A stretch of DNA of 64,000 nucleotides from Flagellimonas myxillae (GCF_023502235.1 NZ_JAMFLY010000001.1:1116001-1180000), one strand, 5' to 3'; counted from the stretch's first letter, positions 16,335 through 25,671 are shown. Translations and numbers: made by a program. The notes: generated by a model from the letters alone, not told the origin.

Positions 16335-18242
16335 TTATAAAGTGTTCAAAAAAGTGGTCAAATCCATATCCTTGTCCAAAGCCAATTTCTTTTTTAATCG
16401 GTATTTGGACTTAAGGATACTGTCTGGTAGTACATTTAAAGTGGCTGCAATTTCCTTGGTGGTCAAGTTCATCCGTAAAAACGCCGCCAAACGAATTTCC
16501 TTTTCGGAGATATCAGGATAGAGCGTCTTGAGTTTTTGGTCAAAATCGTTATGGACTTCTGAGAAATAGGATTTAAATACTTCCCAGTCCTTGTCGGAGG
16601 CATTCTGTTTTTTAAGTAGCATCACGATTCGCCGAAACTCTACTTTGAACTTTTCCGGAGAGTTTTTTAGGCTTTCTAGATTTTCTTTGAGTTCTTGGAT
16701 AAAGGTGTTTTTTTGAACCAGATGCAAGGTCTGGCTGGCCAGTTCCTTTTTCTTATGCGCAATTTCCTGTCTATATATTTCCTCCTGTTTTTCCCGGGCA
16801 ATGCGGTTCTTTTTTATTCGTTGTCGGTACCCAAAAACAGATAAACCAAATAAGCCTAAGGCAGAGGCCATACCTCCGGCATAGAGCCCTTTTCGGAGAT
16901 TGCTGATTTCAACTTCTTGGTTGAGGGTCTTTATTTCCTTTTGCTGTAAAGTGATTTCGGCTTCCCTTTTTTCCAATTCAAAAAGGGTTCGCATTTCTTC
17001 AATCTGCTGGGATTTTCTTATCGAATAGATGCTATCTTTTAAAAGATTGTGTATTTCTAAATGCCGAATTGATTCAGGATAGTAATTCAAGGCGCTTAAA
17101 GATTTTGATTTTTGTAGGTAGGCGTTTGCCGATTCCGGAATTGCACCAATGCTATCGGAAATAACAATAGCTTTGTCAAAATAGGGGATTGCCTTTTCGT
17201 ATTCGTAGGCCTCATGATAATATGTTCCCAAATTGATATAAACTTCATTAAGATCCGTAGGAGTCTCCATTGCGGAATAAACCTTGATTGCTTCATTAAA
17301 ACTTGATAAAGCTTCATCACTGCGATTCAATTTGCTATAGGCCTTACCCAAGATGTTATGGGCGCTGGCCTCGGTTTGTTGGAACTGATTTGTGTTGGCG
17401 ATTTGGGTACATCGAATCAAATAGGGCAACGCATCTTTCGCCTTATCCTGTAGAACAAGGTTCTCCCCGATTAATTTTAAGACATCACTTTCCCAGAGTA
17501 AATCCTTGAAATCTTGGTATACATGCAAAGCTTGTTTAAGGTAGTTTAAACTTTGCGTATAGTTTTCCAATTTCATTTCTGTTTGGCCCAAGGCGTTGTA
17601 GGCATCCGCAATGAAAAGCGAATCTTTGGCCCGGGCTTTGTATAATTCTAGGGCGGTTAGCTGATTTTTTAGGGCAAGATTAAATTGACCTTCCCGAACA
17701 TTAATATCGCCTAGCGCATGATAAGTGGAACCAATATATTTGAAATCATTCTCCTTTGCGTTTTTAATAGTATCCTTGTTTTGGAAGACATTGATGTTGG
17801 TATAAAGAAATTCTTTGGCCTTGGTAAAATCATTTTTTTTGTTGTACAAGACTGCCAACCCCATATTTACGGTAAGAATACCTCTTACATTCCTCAAACT
17901 TTCAGCTATGTCCAAGGCCGCTTGCTTATAGTATAATGCTGAGTCTAACTGGTCCTTGTTCAAAAAATAAAAGCTTAGATTGTTATACGCTTGACCAAGA
18001 CCAAATCCGTTTTGCAATTCTTTGGAGATACGAACGGACTCTTGGGCATATTTATAGGCTTCATCAGGATTCGTGAAACTTAAATTCTGAAAGATGAGTG
18101 ACCCAAGGTAAATCTTGGTGGTATCAATAGCTTGTTTATTGTACTCTCTTATTAAGCTATCAATATTTTTGTATTCTTGAGCGTGCAGTGAGTTGCTAAT
18201 ACAAAATCCACCTAATAAAAGTATCTTGAATAGGGTTCTCAT
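16335..18242 (-). CDS. TPR-TM-HTH regulator (copy 1)
   Basis: A 635-residue protein: signal peptide ('LLLGGFCISNSLHAQ'), about seven tetratricopeptide repeats (residues 60-390, e.g. 'ALYYKQAALDIAESLRNV', 'SLNYLKQALHVYQDFKDL'), a coiled coil, one membrane segment ('GLYAGGMASALGLFGLSVF', about 450-470), a cytoplasmic coiled coil and a C-terminal HTH of LuxR-like style ('LTTKEIAATLNVLPDSILK'). The layout places TPRs in the periplasm and the HTH in the cytoplasm, a one-protein signal relay. Its start overlaps the end of copy 2 by 4 nt (ATGA), so the two are co-transcribed. The last 119-residue block is identical to that of copy 2. Confidence 0.88.
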   Translation of the reverse strand: MRTLFKILLLGGFCISNSLHAQEYKNIDSLIREYNKQAIDTTKIYLGSLIFQNLSFTNPDEAYKYAQESVRISKELQNGFGLGQAYNNLSFYFLNKDQLDSALYYKQAALDIAESLRNVRGILTVNMGLAVLYNKKNDFTKAKEFLYTNINVFQNKDTIKNAKENDFKYIGSTYHALGDINVREGQFNLALKNQLTALELYKARAKDSLFIADAYNALGQTEMKLENYTQSLNYLKQALHVYQDFKDLLWESDVLKLIGENLVLQDKAKDALPYLIRCTQIANTNQFQQTEASAHNILGKAYSKLNRSDEALSSFNEAIKVYSAMETPTDLNEVYINLGTYYHEAYEYEKAIPYFDKAIVISDSIGAIPESANAYLQKSKSLSALNYYPESIRHLEIHNLLKDSIYSIRKSQQIEEMRTLFELEKREAEITLQQKEIKTLNQEVEISNLRKGLYAGGMASALGLFGLSVFGYRQRIKKNRIAREKQEEIYRQEIAHKKKELASQTLHLVQKNTFIQELKENLESLKNSPEKFKVEFRRIVMLLKKQNASDKDWEVFKSYFSEVHNDFDQKLKTLYPDISEKEIRLAAFLRMNLTTKEIAATLNVLPDSILKSKYRLKKKLALDKDMDLTTFLNTL

Positions 18243-20125
18243 AATGCGTTCAAAAATTGGTTCAAGTCGATTTCTTTGTCAAGCAGTAATTTCTTTTTTA
18301 ATCGGTATTTGGATTTAAGAATACTATCAGGAAGCACATTTAAGGTTGCAGCAATCTCCTTGGTGGTCAAGTTCATCCGTAAAAAGGCCGCTAATCGGAT
18401 CTCCTTTTCTGAAATATCAGGATAAAGCGTTTTTAGTTTTTGGTCAAAGTCGTTATGCACTTCAGAGAAATAGGATTTAAAGACTTCCCAATCTTTATCG
18501 GAGGCATTCTGTTTTTTTAGCAGCATTACAATTCGGCGGAACTCCACTTTGAATTTTTCCGGAGAGTTTTTAAGGCTTTCCAGATTTTCCTTAAGTTCTT
18601 GGATGAAGGTGTTTTTTTGAACCAAGTGCAAGGTCTGGCTGGCCAGTTCCTTTTGTTTGTGTTCGATTTCTTTCCGATAGATTTCCTCTTGTTTTTCCCG
18701 GGCTATCCGATTCTTTTTTATACGCTGGCGGAACCCAAACACCATTAATCCGGAAAGGGTAAGGGCCGAGGCAAGACCTCCGGCGTAGAGCCCTTTGGTG
18801 AGCCTGTCCACTTTGGCTTTTTCATTTAGGGTTTTGATTTCTTCTTCTTGCAGGGCAATTTCAGCTTCTCTCTTTTCGGTTTCGTAAATGATTTTTAGCT
18901 CTGACAATTTTTGACCGTTTTCAACATTAAAAACACTATCGTTGATACGCTTGTATTTCTTATGCCATTTTAATGCCTCTTCCGGTTCGTTTTTGGTTTC
19001 AAATACCTTGGAGAGCAATTGGAAAGATTTTTGCTCCAACTCTAAATCCGTTGTACCCTGCTTCAAGTCTAAGGAACGGTTAATAGCATTGATACTCTTG
19101 TCCAGTTGCCCGTTGACGGAAAAAAGTTCTGCTTTCCAGTACAGTACCCAAGCTTTTTCACGGGAGTTCAGGGTGGAATCGGAAACTTTTTGGGCAAGAT
19201 TCAGGTATTCATTTGCATTGTCATATTGTTTGGCCTTGAGATGAAGAATACCTTTATTTAAATAGGAAAAGAACAAATAGTTGGGTGAATTAACTTCTTT
19301 GGCCAATTCTATGCTTTTGATTAGTTGTTTTTCAGCTTTTTGATGATTATTAGGATTTTGAATATTTATGGCAGCCAAATCGATTAAAGTTGAACTGTGA
19401 TAATGCTTGTCGTTTAATTTCTCATATAGTTCTTTTGCATTTTCAAAATAGTCTATCGCAGAGAGCGTGTCGCCCATTTTTAGATAACATCGTGCTATGG
19501 CCGAGTTGGTATCGCTCAATAGAAGGGAATCGCCCAAGTGCTCAAATATTTTAGCTGCGGTTATGGCATTTTCCAAAGCAAGCTTGTAGTAGCCTTGGGA
19601 GCTCCTGGTATTGGCAGCCCGCTGATAGGTACTTCCAATACCAGAGGTGTCTTTGACTAGCTCGAAATTGGCCCTGGCATTTTCATTGTAATAAAAGGCA
19701 CTATCATGTTGTCCAAGTCTACTGAAATTCGAGGCAATATTGAGTTGCATTCCAGCCGATGTTGCCGTTTCTCCAGCCGCCTCGCTAAGTTCAAGCGTCT
19801 TTCGATAATATTGGTTGGACTTTTCCATATCATCAAAATAATAATAGGCGATACCTTTTCTTTGGTAACCTGTCGCTAGAATTGCCACATTTTCCAAATC
19901 GCTACCCAAGGCGATCAAAGAATCAGAATAGCCTATAGCCCTGGATACGTCATTGTTTATATGAGCCCTCCAAAGATTGACTAAAATGGGAGTGCGGGAT
20001 GAATCTCTAGGAGATTGTTGTAATGCAGTCAAAAGACTATCTATTCTGTCCTGTCCCTGAAGCTGGGAAAAAACCAATATTGGGAAGGTAAGCACTGAAA
20101 ATAAAAGTGAAATGCGATTTTTCAT
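18239..20125 (-). CDS. TPR-TM-HTH regulator (copy 2)
   Basis: A 628-residue paralogue of its downstream neighbour with the same order: signal peptide ('LLFSVLTFPILVFSQ'), TPR array (about 60-370), coiled coil, one membrane segment ('GLYAGGLASALTLSGLMVF'), 'GFRQRIKKNRIAREKQEE' and an HTH identical to copy 1 over 119 residues ('ASQTLHLVQ' to 'YRLKKKL'). The TPR halves differ strongly, so the sensors probably see different signals while the DNA-binding output is the same. First gene of the pair; it faces the cytolysin-like gene across a 309-bp shared promoter region with paired 10-bp repeats. Confidence 0.88.
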   Translation of the reverse strand: MKNRISLLFSVLTFPILVFSQLQGQDRIDSLLTALQQSPRDSSRTPILVNLWRAHINNDVSRAIGYSDSLIALGSDLENVAILATGYQRKGIAYYYFDDMEKSNQYYRKTLELSEAAGETATSAGMQLNIASNFSRLGQHDSAFYYNENARANFELVKDTSGIGSTYQRAANTRSSQGYYKLALENAITAAKIFEHLGDSLLLSDTNSAIARCYLKMGDTLSAIDYFENAKELYEKLNDKHYHSSTLIDLAAINIQNPNNHQKAEKQLIKSIELAKEVNSPNYLFFSYLNKGILHLKAKQYDNANEYLNLAQKVSDSTLNSREKAWVLYWKAELFSVNGQLDKSINAINRSLDLKQGTTDLELEQKSFQLLSKVFETKNEPEEALKWHKKYKRINDSVFNVENGQKLSELKIIYETEKREAEIALQEEEIKTLNEKAKVDRLTKGLYAGGLASALTLSGLMVFGFRQRIKKNRIAREKQEEIYRKEIEHKQKELASQTLHLVQKNTFIQELKENLESLKNSPEKFKVEFRRIVMLLKKQNASDKDWEVFKSYFSEVHNDFDQKLKTLYPDISEKEIRLAAFLRMNLTTKEIAATLNVLPDSILKSKYRLKKKLLLDKEIDLNQFLNAL

Positions 20126-20200
20126 AGGAGGTTGATTGCATTTCTAAGATACCGATTAAATCTCTTGTTAACACAATAGCATCCATAGACAAAAATGGTC

Positions 20201-20220
20201 CTGTCCATATAAAGTCCATG
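20201..20220 (+). promoter_or_regulatory. Paired 10-bp direct repeat, site 1
   Basis: CTGTCCATAT immediately followed by AAAGTCCATG: two copies of a GTCCAT core exactly 10 bp apart, i.e. one helical turn. Candidate operator 76 bp upstream of the copy 2 regulator start. Confidence 0.45.
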
Positions 20221-20345
20221 TATGAAATGCTGATTTTTAAATTTTTAATATCTGGAATTCATTGAATCCATTGAGGTTTACGGGATTTAGTTCCATTTTC
20301 ATTTTTTGTGCTGTCCATACCTGTTTTGGTGAAAATCCATAGGTA

Positions 20346-20365
20346 CTGTCCATACTTTGTCCATG
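20346..20365 (+). promoter_or_regulatory. Paired 10-bp direct repeat, site 2
   Basis: CTGTCCATAC immediately followed by TTTGTCCATG, the same design as site 1, 70 bp upstream of the cytolysin-like start. A lone CTGTCCATAC sits 35 bp upstream at 20311-20320. Candidate activator or repressor site. Confidence 0.45.
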
Positions 20366-20434
20366 CCTAAAATTAGGCTTGACTCCAATTCACAGATAAT
20401 TTCGAAGCGTTGAATCCATAAAAACCAAGAAATT

Positions 20435-22057
20435 ATGAAAACAAATCACCCCCTTTTAAAAGTAGGAATGCTAATCATCCTTTTAGGCATGTCCTTTTCA
20501 ATCTTTGTTGCGTGCAGTAAAGACAGTACAGATTCACCCATTACAGATGATGAAGTGGTGACGGATGACGATGACGTTAATCCTGTTGACATCAATTCGG
20601 AACTGGCGACCTTACAAGCCTTTTCCCAACCAGCAGAAATTTCCAACCCAGAACTTTTGGACGAAGAAGACCCTACTCGTGATCTGGATTACGAATGTGT
20701 TGTAAAACATTATAAAGCTGCTCCGGGTTTTGATGAAATGCTTTCTTTGGATCCATCAACCGATGTAATCTACCCAGGAGCCATGCTTAAGGGCGAATCC
20801 ATTCCCACTGGTGAATACATCGGAATCAATGGAGGCCGAGCGCCAATTACCCTCTCTGTTTCTCTTGAGAATATCGATGGTTCACCATCCATAGAAATAC
20901 AAGACCCTGATTTGGACGGCGTACGCGATGGGATAAACGAATTACTGGGACAAGGAGTAACAGGAGCTACCCCGGCCGAGTTGAACTTTACCATTGAGGA
21001 GGTCTATTCCGAGGAGCATTTGGATATTGCCTTGGGTGCCAATTATCGAAGCAAGAACAAGGATGTATCTGCTTCTTTTGATTTTGAAAGCTCGGAGTAT
21101 AAATATAAATACGTGGTCAAGTTCTTTCAAGAATACTACACCATTGATATGACCTTGCCACCCAATGATGATCCAGGCTCCCTATTTACAGAATTACCCG
21201 ATTTAAACAGCACAAGCCCCGTTATTGTTACTTCGGCCATGTACGGTAGAATGGTGTTGTATACCGTAGAATCCAGTTACTCTTATTTGGAGGTGAAATC
21301 AGCATTTGCACTTTCTTTTAGCCAAGGGCAATCTAGTGGTGACGGTGGGATTGATGTAGATCATGAAGAAATCATCAGCAAATCTAAAGTAGACGCCTTG
21401 GTAATTGGTGGTTCGGCAGAAGATGCAGTGGGAGTTATTTCTGGACCTTCGGGGGTATACAGTTATATCATCAACGGGGGTAACTACTCCAAGGATTCCC
21501 CTGGTAAGCTATTGGCCTATAAGTTACGATACATTAAGAAAGATATGCCTGTTGCAAGGGTTGTTCTAGCATCGGAATATCCTGTTCGTAATTGCGAACA
21601 AGCATGGTTTAAATATGAGGTGAAAATTGAGGAAATCGCCAGGGTAGATGGATTTGCCCAAAAAGAGATTTATGGGAATATCACTGCCGGTGTTCGGAAA
21701 AGCGGAAGCAGTAGCTATACGGGAAGTTCAGCGTCGTGGTCGGAAAGTTGGGGAGATGCTAAAGATGTATCGCCAAGTGACCCCTATACGGTTAACGAAA
21801 AGGCGACCATTGAATTGTACAAGCCCAATTTGACACAGGATGAGGTCTATTTGTATGCACACTTAAAGGACATGAACACCATTGGGTTTGATGACCTGGG
21901 AGACGATAGTTTATCCATAGATTTACAGGATATCGGCTTTACAACGGTGAACTTGGGTACGGATGAAACGCAAACCAAAAAATCGTATTCGCATTATCTC
22001 GATTCTTTTGAGGACGATATGAAGGTAACCTTTACGCTCAAGCGAATAGCGTACTAA
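20435..22057 (+). CDS. Cholesterol-dependent-cytolysin-like (CDCL) pore-forming lipoprotein
   Basis: A 540-residue protein with a lipoprotein signal ('FSIFVAC', Cys27) and an Asp-rich linker (residues 30-55). From about residue 100 it follows the thiol-activated cytolysin family: 'VIYPGAMLKG' (111-120; compare VIYPGAL/FPGALL in CDCs), 'RAPITLSVSL' (135-144), 'FFQEYYTIDM' (230-239), 'TSAMYGRMVLYTVES' (266-280; compare SSVAYGR), 'ALVIGGSAED' (321-330; compare AVILGG) and 'LLAYKLRYIKKD' (359-370). The Trp-rich undecapeptide of membrane-recognising domain 4 is absent; the last 150 residues are different, with Ser/Trp-rich 'SSASWSESWGD'. Likely an outer-surface toxin precursor or defence protein; receptor unknown. 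Faces its probable regulators. Confidence 0.85.
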   Translation: MKTNHPLLKVGMLIILLGMSFSIFVACSKDSTDSPITDDEVVTDDDDVNPVDINSELATLQAFSQPAEISNPELLDEEDPTRDLDYECVVKHYKAAPGFDEMLSLDPSTDVIYPGAMLKGESIPTGEYIGINGGRAPITLSVSLENIDGSPSIEIQDPDLDGVRDGINELLGQGVTGATPAELNFTIEEVYSEEHLDIALGANYRSKNKDVSASFDFESSEYKYKYVVKFFQEYYTIDMTLPPNDDPGSLFTELPDLNSTSPVIVTSAMYGRMVLYTVESSYSYLEVKSAFALSFSQGQSSGDGGIDVDHEEIISKSKVDALVIGGSAEDAVGVISGPSGVYSYIINGGNYSKDSPGKLLAYKLRYIKKDMPVARVVLASEYPVRNCEQAWFKYEVKIEEIARVDGFAQKEIYGNITAGVRKSGSSSYTGSSASWSESWGDAKDVSPSDPYTVNEKATIELYKPNLTQDEVYLYAHLKDMNTIGFDDLGDDSLSIDLQDIGFTTVNLGTDETQTKKSYSHYLDSFEDDMKVTFTLKRIAY

Positions 22058-22070
22058 TGGCATCCATATG

Positions 22071-22118
22071 CAGCTGGCCGCTCAGGTTGGGTTCAACAAC
22101 TTGATGCCGGCTGTTTTT
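22071..22118 (+). terminator. Possible terminator after cytolysin-like gene
   Basis: CAGCTGGC (22071-22078) can pair with GCCGGCTG (22106-22113) with one wobble; the loop holds a small inner stem GTTG/CAAC, and TTTTT follows at 22114-22118. The long loop lowers confidence. Confidence 0.4.
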
Positions 22119-22172
22119 CAATGAACAATAAACAATGAACAATGAACAACGAACAATTGATAATTGCACATT
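22119..22172. repeat. Low-complexity module F (CAATGAA words)
   Basis: A short AT-rich run of CAATGAACAATAAACAATGA-type words and ACGAACAATTGATAATTG between the convergent cytolysin-like and MutS2-like genes. No coding content. Confidence 0.5.
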
Positions 22173-22173
22173 G

Positions 22174-24348
22174 TTAATTTTTAATTGACTCGACCAACTC
22201 CAACTGGTCCACACTCACCTGGGTGGTGAACATCCCATAATTGACAACGGCCTTGCCTTTTTCCAAGGTATCGATGCTGCCCACTGCCTTTCCATCCTGC
22301 ATTCTAACGCGATCTCCCACTTTAAACACCGGTCTAGGTTTGTTCTTTTCCTTTTGGATGGCTTTTTTCTTCTCGATTTTCCTTTCTTGCCGGACTTTTA
22401 CGATTTTCTTTTCCAGCTCTTGGGCCACCTGTTTCTTTTGGGCCTGTTTGGCTTTGGCTTGCTTAGCGGTGGTCTTTTTGCGCTTGCTGTTCTCGGTTTC
22501 CACAATCCGGAGGAGTTCCGAGATCAAGGGACGTTTTTTATTGTCGATAAAGTAGCGCTCTGCCACTGTGTTCACCTTATCTCCCAATTGGATCATGCGT
22601 TGGTTGTGGTCGTATAGTTCTTGGTAGTTCTCCAATTTGGATTTGATTTTGGCATTCAACTTTTCAAGTCGTTCTGCCTCGTCTCTCGCCTTGGTCTCCT
22701 CTTCTTGTAGTCGTGAGCCGGTTTGGGCCATCTTGCTGCGTTCCTTTTGAAGCTTGGCGATAGTGGCATCAAATCTCACCTTACCGCGTTCAATCTTCTT
22801 TTTGGCCTTGTTGATCAAACTGTATGGGATTCCATTTTTTTGAGCCACCTCAAAGGTGAACGAGCTTCCCGCTTCCCCCAATATCAATTGAAATGTGGGC
22901 TCCAGGGTCTTGGAGTTGAACATCATGTTCGCATTGGTGGCATGCGGCAGTTCATTGGCCAAGGCTTTTAGGTTGGCGTAGTGTGTGGTGATCACACCAT
23001 AAGCTTCCCGTTCGTAAAACACCTCTAAAAAGGCTTCAGCGAGTGCGCCTCCCAATTCAGGATCACTTCCGGTTCCGAACTCATCAATCAAGAACAAAGT
23101 TTTGGCATTGCACTTCTTTAAGAACTGATTCATGTTCTTCAATCGGTAGCTGTAGGTGCTGAGATGATTTTCTATCGACTGGTTGTCACCAATATCGGTC
23201 AATATCTTATCGAACAGACAGACCGAACTACGTTCATGAACAGGAATTAGAAGCCCAGATTGAAGCATCACTTGGAGTAATCCAATTGTTTTTAAGGTGA
23301 TACTTTTTCCCCCTGCATTGGGGCCAGAAATTACAATGATTCGGTTTTCGCCATGCAATTGAATGGTCTGCGGCCAAGTTTTTTCCTTCTTGAGCTTGTT
23401 GGTCATATACAACAAAGGGTGGTACGCATCGCGGAGAAACAAATTCCTTTCGGGATTGATCTCCGGCAAAAGGGCATTCATTTCGGAGGCGTATTTGGCC
23501 TTTGCGGAGGTAAGATCTATATGGCTGAGGTGGGATTGGTATTCTGCCAATAGTTCCCGGTAGGGTCGTATATCGTCTGTAAGCTGATTGAGAATGCGTT
23601 GGATTTCCTCCTTTTCCTCAAATTCCAAATTGTTGAGCTCCCTGGTATATGAAAGCGTAGCTTCCGGAATGATATAGACAATACTCCCTGTTTTGGAAGT
23701 GCCCATGACCGTGCCCTTTACCTTCTTTCGATACATGGCCTTTACGGCTAAAACGCGTCGATTTTCCACAACGGACTCCCGAATTTCATCGAGATAATCC
23801 TGACCTTGGTATCTACCAAGGGCTGCTCCAAAACTTTGGTTGATCTTCCCGCGTACTTCATTGATTTGCCCTCTGATGGAACGCAATAGCTCTGATGCTG
23901 AATCCCGGATTTCCCCGAATTTGTCAATTACACCATCAACTGTGGACGGGATTCCTGCATGGCCTTCAAGTCGTGAGGTCTCTTCAAAAAGTAAAGGGTA
24001 GTATTCCTTAAATTTCTTAAAAAACTTTTGGTGGAGCTCAATGGTAGTGCAGATTGACGATATTCTTCGGAATCCTGAAATTTCCAAAGTGGTGTTCTCA
24101 ATCCCCAATAGTTTTAATTCTCCATGGATTTGGTCAAAACCATGATTGGGAATCCGATTGTCGTTGTCATATGAGGCCAGATACTCCGAGGTTTGCCCCA
24201 GGGTTTTCATCAGTAGCTCGCTATCCGTGAAGGGACCAATCTCCAAGGCCTCCAGTTTGCCCAAGTCTGTGGTACAGCGTGCAGATACCTGTTCCCGGAC
24301 CGTGGGGAACTCTAAATCTTGTAGTGTTTTGGGGTGAATGTTCTGCAT
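22174..24348 (-). CDS. MutS2-like DNA-binding ATPase without Smr domain
   Basis: A 724-residue protein. The N-terminal half is the MutS core/clamp region; the ATPase shows the Walker A 'ISGPNAGGKSITLKTIG', the Walker B 'TLFLIDEFGTGSDPELGG' and the H-loop 'YGVITTHYANLKALA'. A long coiled coil follows, then a basic stretch (about 620-680) and a C-terminal KOW-like 'VGDRVRMQDGKAVGSIDTL'. MutS2 of Firmicutes ends in an Smr nuclease domain; here the protein stops after the KOW part, so nuclease activity cannot be assumed. Known MutS2 roles are anti-recombination and rescue of stalled ribosomes. Monocistronic by position. Confidence 0.9.
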   Translation of the reverse strand: MQNIHPKTLQDLEFPTVREQVSARCTTDLGKLEALEIGPFTDSELLMKTLGQTSEYLASYDNDNRIPNHGFDQIHGELKLLGIENTTLEISGFRRISSICTTIELHQKFFKKFKEYYPLLFEETSRLEGHAGIPSTVDGVIDKFGEIRDSASELLRSIRGQINEVRGKINQSFGAALGRYQGQDYLDEIRESVVENRRVLAVKAMYRKKVKGTVMGTSKTGSIVYIIPEATLSYTRELNNLEFEEKEEIQRILNQLTDDIRPYRELLAEYQSHLSHIDLTSAKAKYASEMNALLPEINPERNLFLRDAYHPLLYMTNKLKKEKTWPQTIQLHGENRIIVISGPNAGGKSITLKTIGLLQVMLQSGLLIPVHERSSVCLFDKILTDIGDNQSIENHLSTYSYRLKNMNQFLKKCNAKTLFLIDEFGTGSDPELGGALAEAFLEVFYEREAYGVITTHYANLKALANELPHATNANMMFNSKTLEPTFQLILGEAGSSFTFEVAQKNGIPYSLINKAKKKIERGKVRFDATIAKLQKERSKMAQTGSRLQEEETKARDEAERLEKLNAKIKSKLENYQELYDHNQRMIQLGDKVNTVAERYFIDNKKRPLISELLRIVETENSKRKKTTAKQAKAKQAQKKQVAQELEKKIVKVRQERKIEKKKAIQKEKNKPRPVFKVGDRVRMQDGKAVGSIDTLEKGKAVVNYGMFTTQVSVDQLELVESIKN

Positions 24349-24409
24349 TTTCGTTTCCTAGCGGGGCAAATATAGCCAAACCTAAACCCAATCTGGGCAA
24401 ATACCCTTC

Positions 24410-25609
24410 TCAATGAATGTTCCCACCTACAGGAAGACCACTAGGTACACTTTCTGGAATGGTCTTATCGAAATTTGTGTCGTTTAAGGTGTTCAGGAAG
24501 GAGATGATCTGACCCATTTCCTTAACGGTAAGGTTAAGTTCAGAAACCAAGGGGTCGAATTTGGATTTTGGAATGTTTGGATTCCGCGTTTTGCCATTGG
24601 CAATATCTTCATAAAACTCCAGTACCCGTTTTAAATCCATAAAGCTTCCATTGTGCATATACGGAGCGGTAAACCTTAAATTTCTTAGGGATGGGGTGCG
24701 GAAAGCAAAACTGTCCTTGTTCCCTTGGTCGGCGCTTCCCAAATCCATCTGCGGAAGTTTTTTGTTTTCAGGAACTCCAAGAACATGCATCTTGAAATCC
24801 GAAAACATAGGCCCGTTATGGCAATTGACACATCCAACTTTTTTGAATTGTTCGAAACCGTCTTTTTCAAGTAACGAAATCGCATTTTTGTCCCCCCTCA
24901 TGAATTTGTCAAACCGGGAATTGTTCGTCACCAAGGTACGTTCAAAAGCTGCAATGGCTTTTCCTAAATTAATTTCTGTAATTGGCTCTTCTTCGTCGAA
25001 AGCGACGCTAAAAAGCTCTTTATACTCCGGAATCTCGCGCAATCGGTCCACTACAACATGTAGAATTTCCGTTTCAGAAAAGTGGAGCCCTCGCATTTCT
25101 TCCAGGGCTTTTATAGGTTCCAGTGCTTGGTTCTCGAGACTTTGGACCCTGTCGTCCCAGAACATGGGGGCATTTTCCGCGGAAAGGGTTTGGTTTCGCT
25201 GAATACCATTAAAAGCTGTGTTAAGGATGGTCTGCGCATTCCGCTTTACAAAGGGAATTTCGTTTGGTGTATTGAATTTACGGTCGCTGCCCAAGCCTGA
25301 GGCATTGGTTCCTATGGAAATATCCAGGAACTCTGCATATCCCATATCCGGATGGTGGCATGTGGCACAGCTAATGTCTTTGTCCCCGGATAAAATGGGA
25401 TCGTAGAATAAGAGTTTACCCAGTTTTTCTTTTGCCGAATTGGATGGGTTGTCCCTGGGCTCAACAATTTCAAGGGGTAGGGCAGTAAAAATGGTATCCA
25501 CCTGAATAGCATCCTCAATGGCAACCTCCTTGGGTTTTGGGCCGCCACAACCAACGACCACAAATAGGCCAATCAATAAAAGGTATCGCAAATGGGTAGA
25601 GGGCAACAT
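24410..25609 (-). CDS. Di-haem cytochrome-c peroxidase/MauG family lipoprotein
   Basis: A 399-residue protein with lipobox 'VVVGC' (Cys21). It has two c-type haem sites, 'CATCHHPDMGY' (C81, C84, H85) and 'CVNCHNGPMF' (C260, C263, H264), and the family texts 'GKLLFYDPILSGDKDISC', 'SLRNLRFTAPYMHNGS' and 'FMDLKRVLEFYEDI'. It probably reduces hydrogen peroxide in the periplasm, or acts in a MauG-like oxidation; which of the two cannot be told. Needs cytochrome c maturation encoded elsewhere. Single gene. Confidence 0.92.
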   Translation of the reverse strand: MLPSTHLRYLLLIGLFVVVGCGGPKPKEVAIEDAIQVDTIFTALPLEIVEPRDNPSNSAKEKLGKLLFYDPILSGDKDISCATCHHPDMGYAEFLDISIGTNASGLGSDRKFNTPNEIPFVKRNAQTILNTAFNGIQRNQTLSAENAPMFWDDRVQSLENQALEPIKALEEMRGLHFSETEILHVVVDRLREIPEYKELFSVAFDEEEPITEINLGKAIAAFERTLVTNNSRFDKFMRGDKNAISLLEKDGFEQFKKVGCVNCHNGPMFSDFKMHVLGVPENKKLPQMDLGSADQGNKDSFAFRTPSLRNLRFTAPYMHNGSFMDLKRVLEFYEDIANGKTRNPNIPKSKFDPLVSELNLTVKEMGQIISFLNTLNDTNFDKTIPESVPSGLPVGGNIH

Positions 25610-25671
25610 CAGCCAGAATAAATTAGTCGCAAGGTAAAGATAAGTTGAAGTCGTATTGGGAATGCATGATT

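Larger units (their letters stand above)
20126..20434. promoter_or_regulatory. Divergent regulatory region between TPR-HTH regulators and cytolysin-like gene
   Basis: No gene fits in these 309 bp. Two pairs of 10-bp direct repeats stand out, CTGTCCATAT+AAAGTCCATG at 20201-20220 and CTGTCCATAC+TTTGTCCATG at 20346-20365, plus a single CTGTCCATAC at 20311-20320. One pair lies 76-95 bp from the regulator start and the other 70-89 bp from the cytolysin start. TAATTTCG at 20397-20404 is one base off the Bacteroidota -7 box TAnnTTTG for the plus-strand gene. Binding by the HTH proteins is inference. Confidence 0.5.

Noticed and set aside
24651..25202. 183-codon plus-strand frame
   Set aside because: Antisense shadow of the di-haem peroxidase gene, whose haem motifs are unmistakable.
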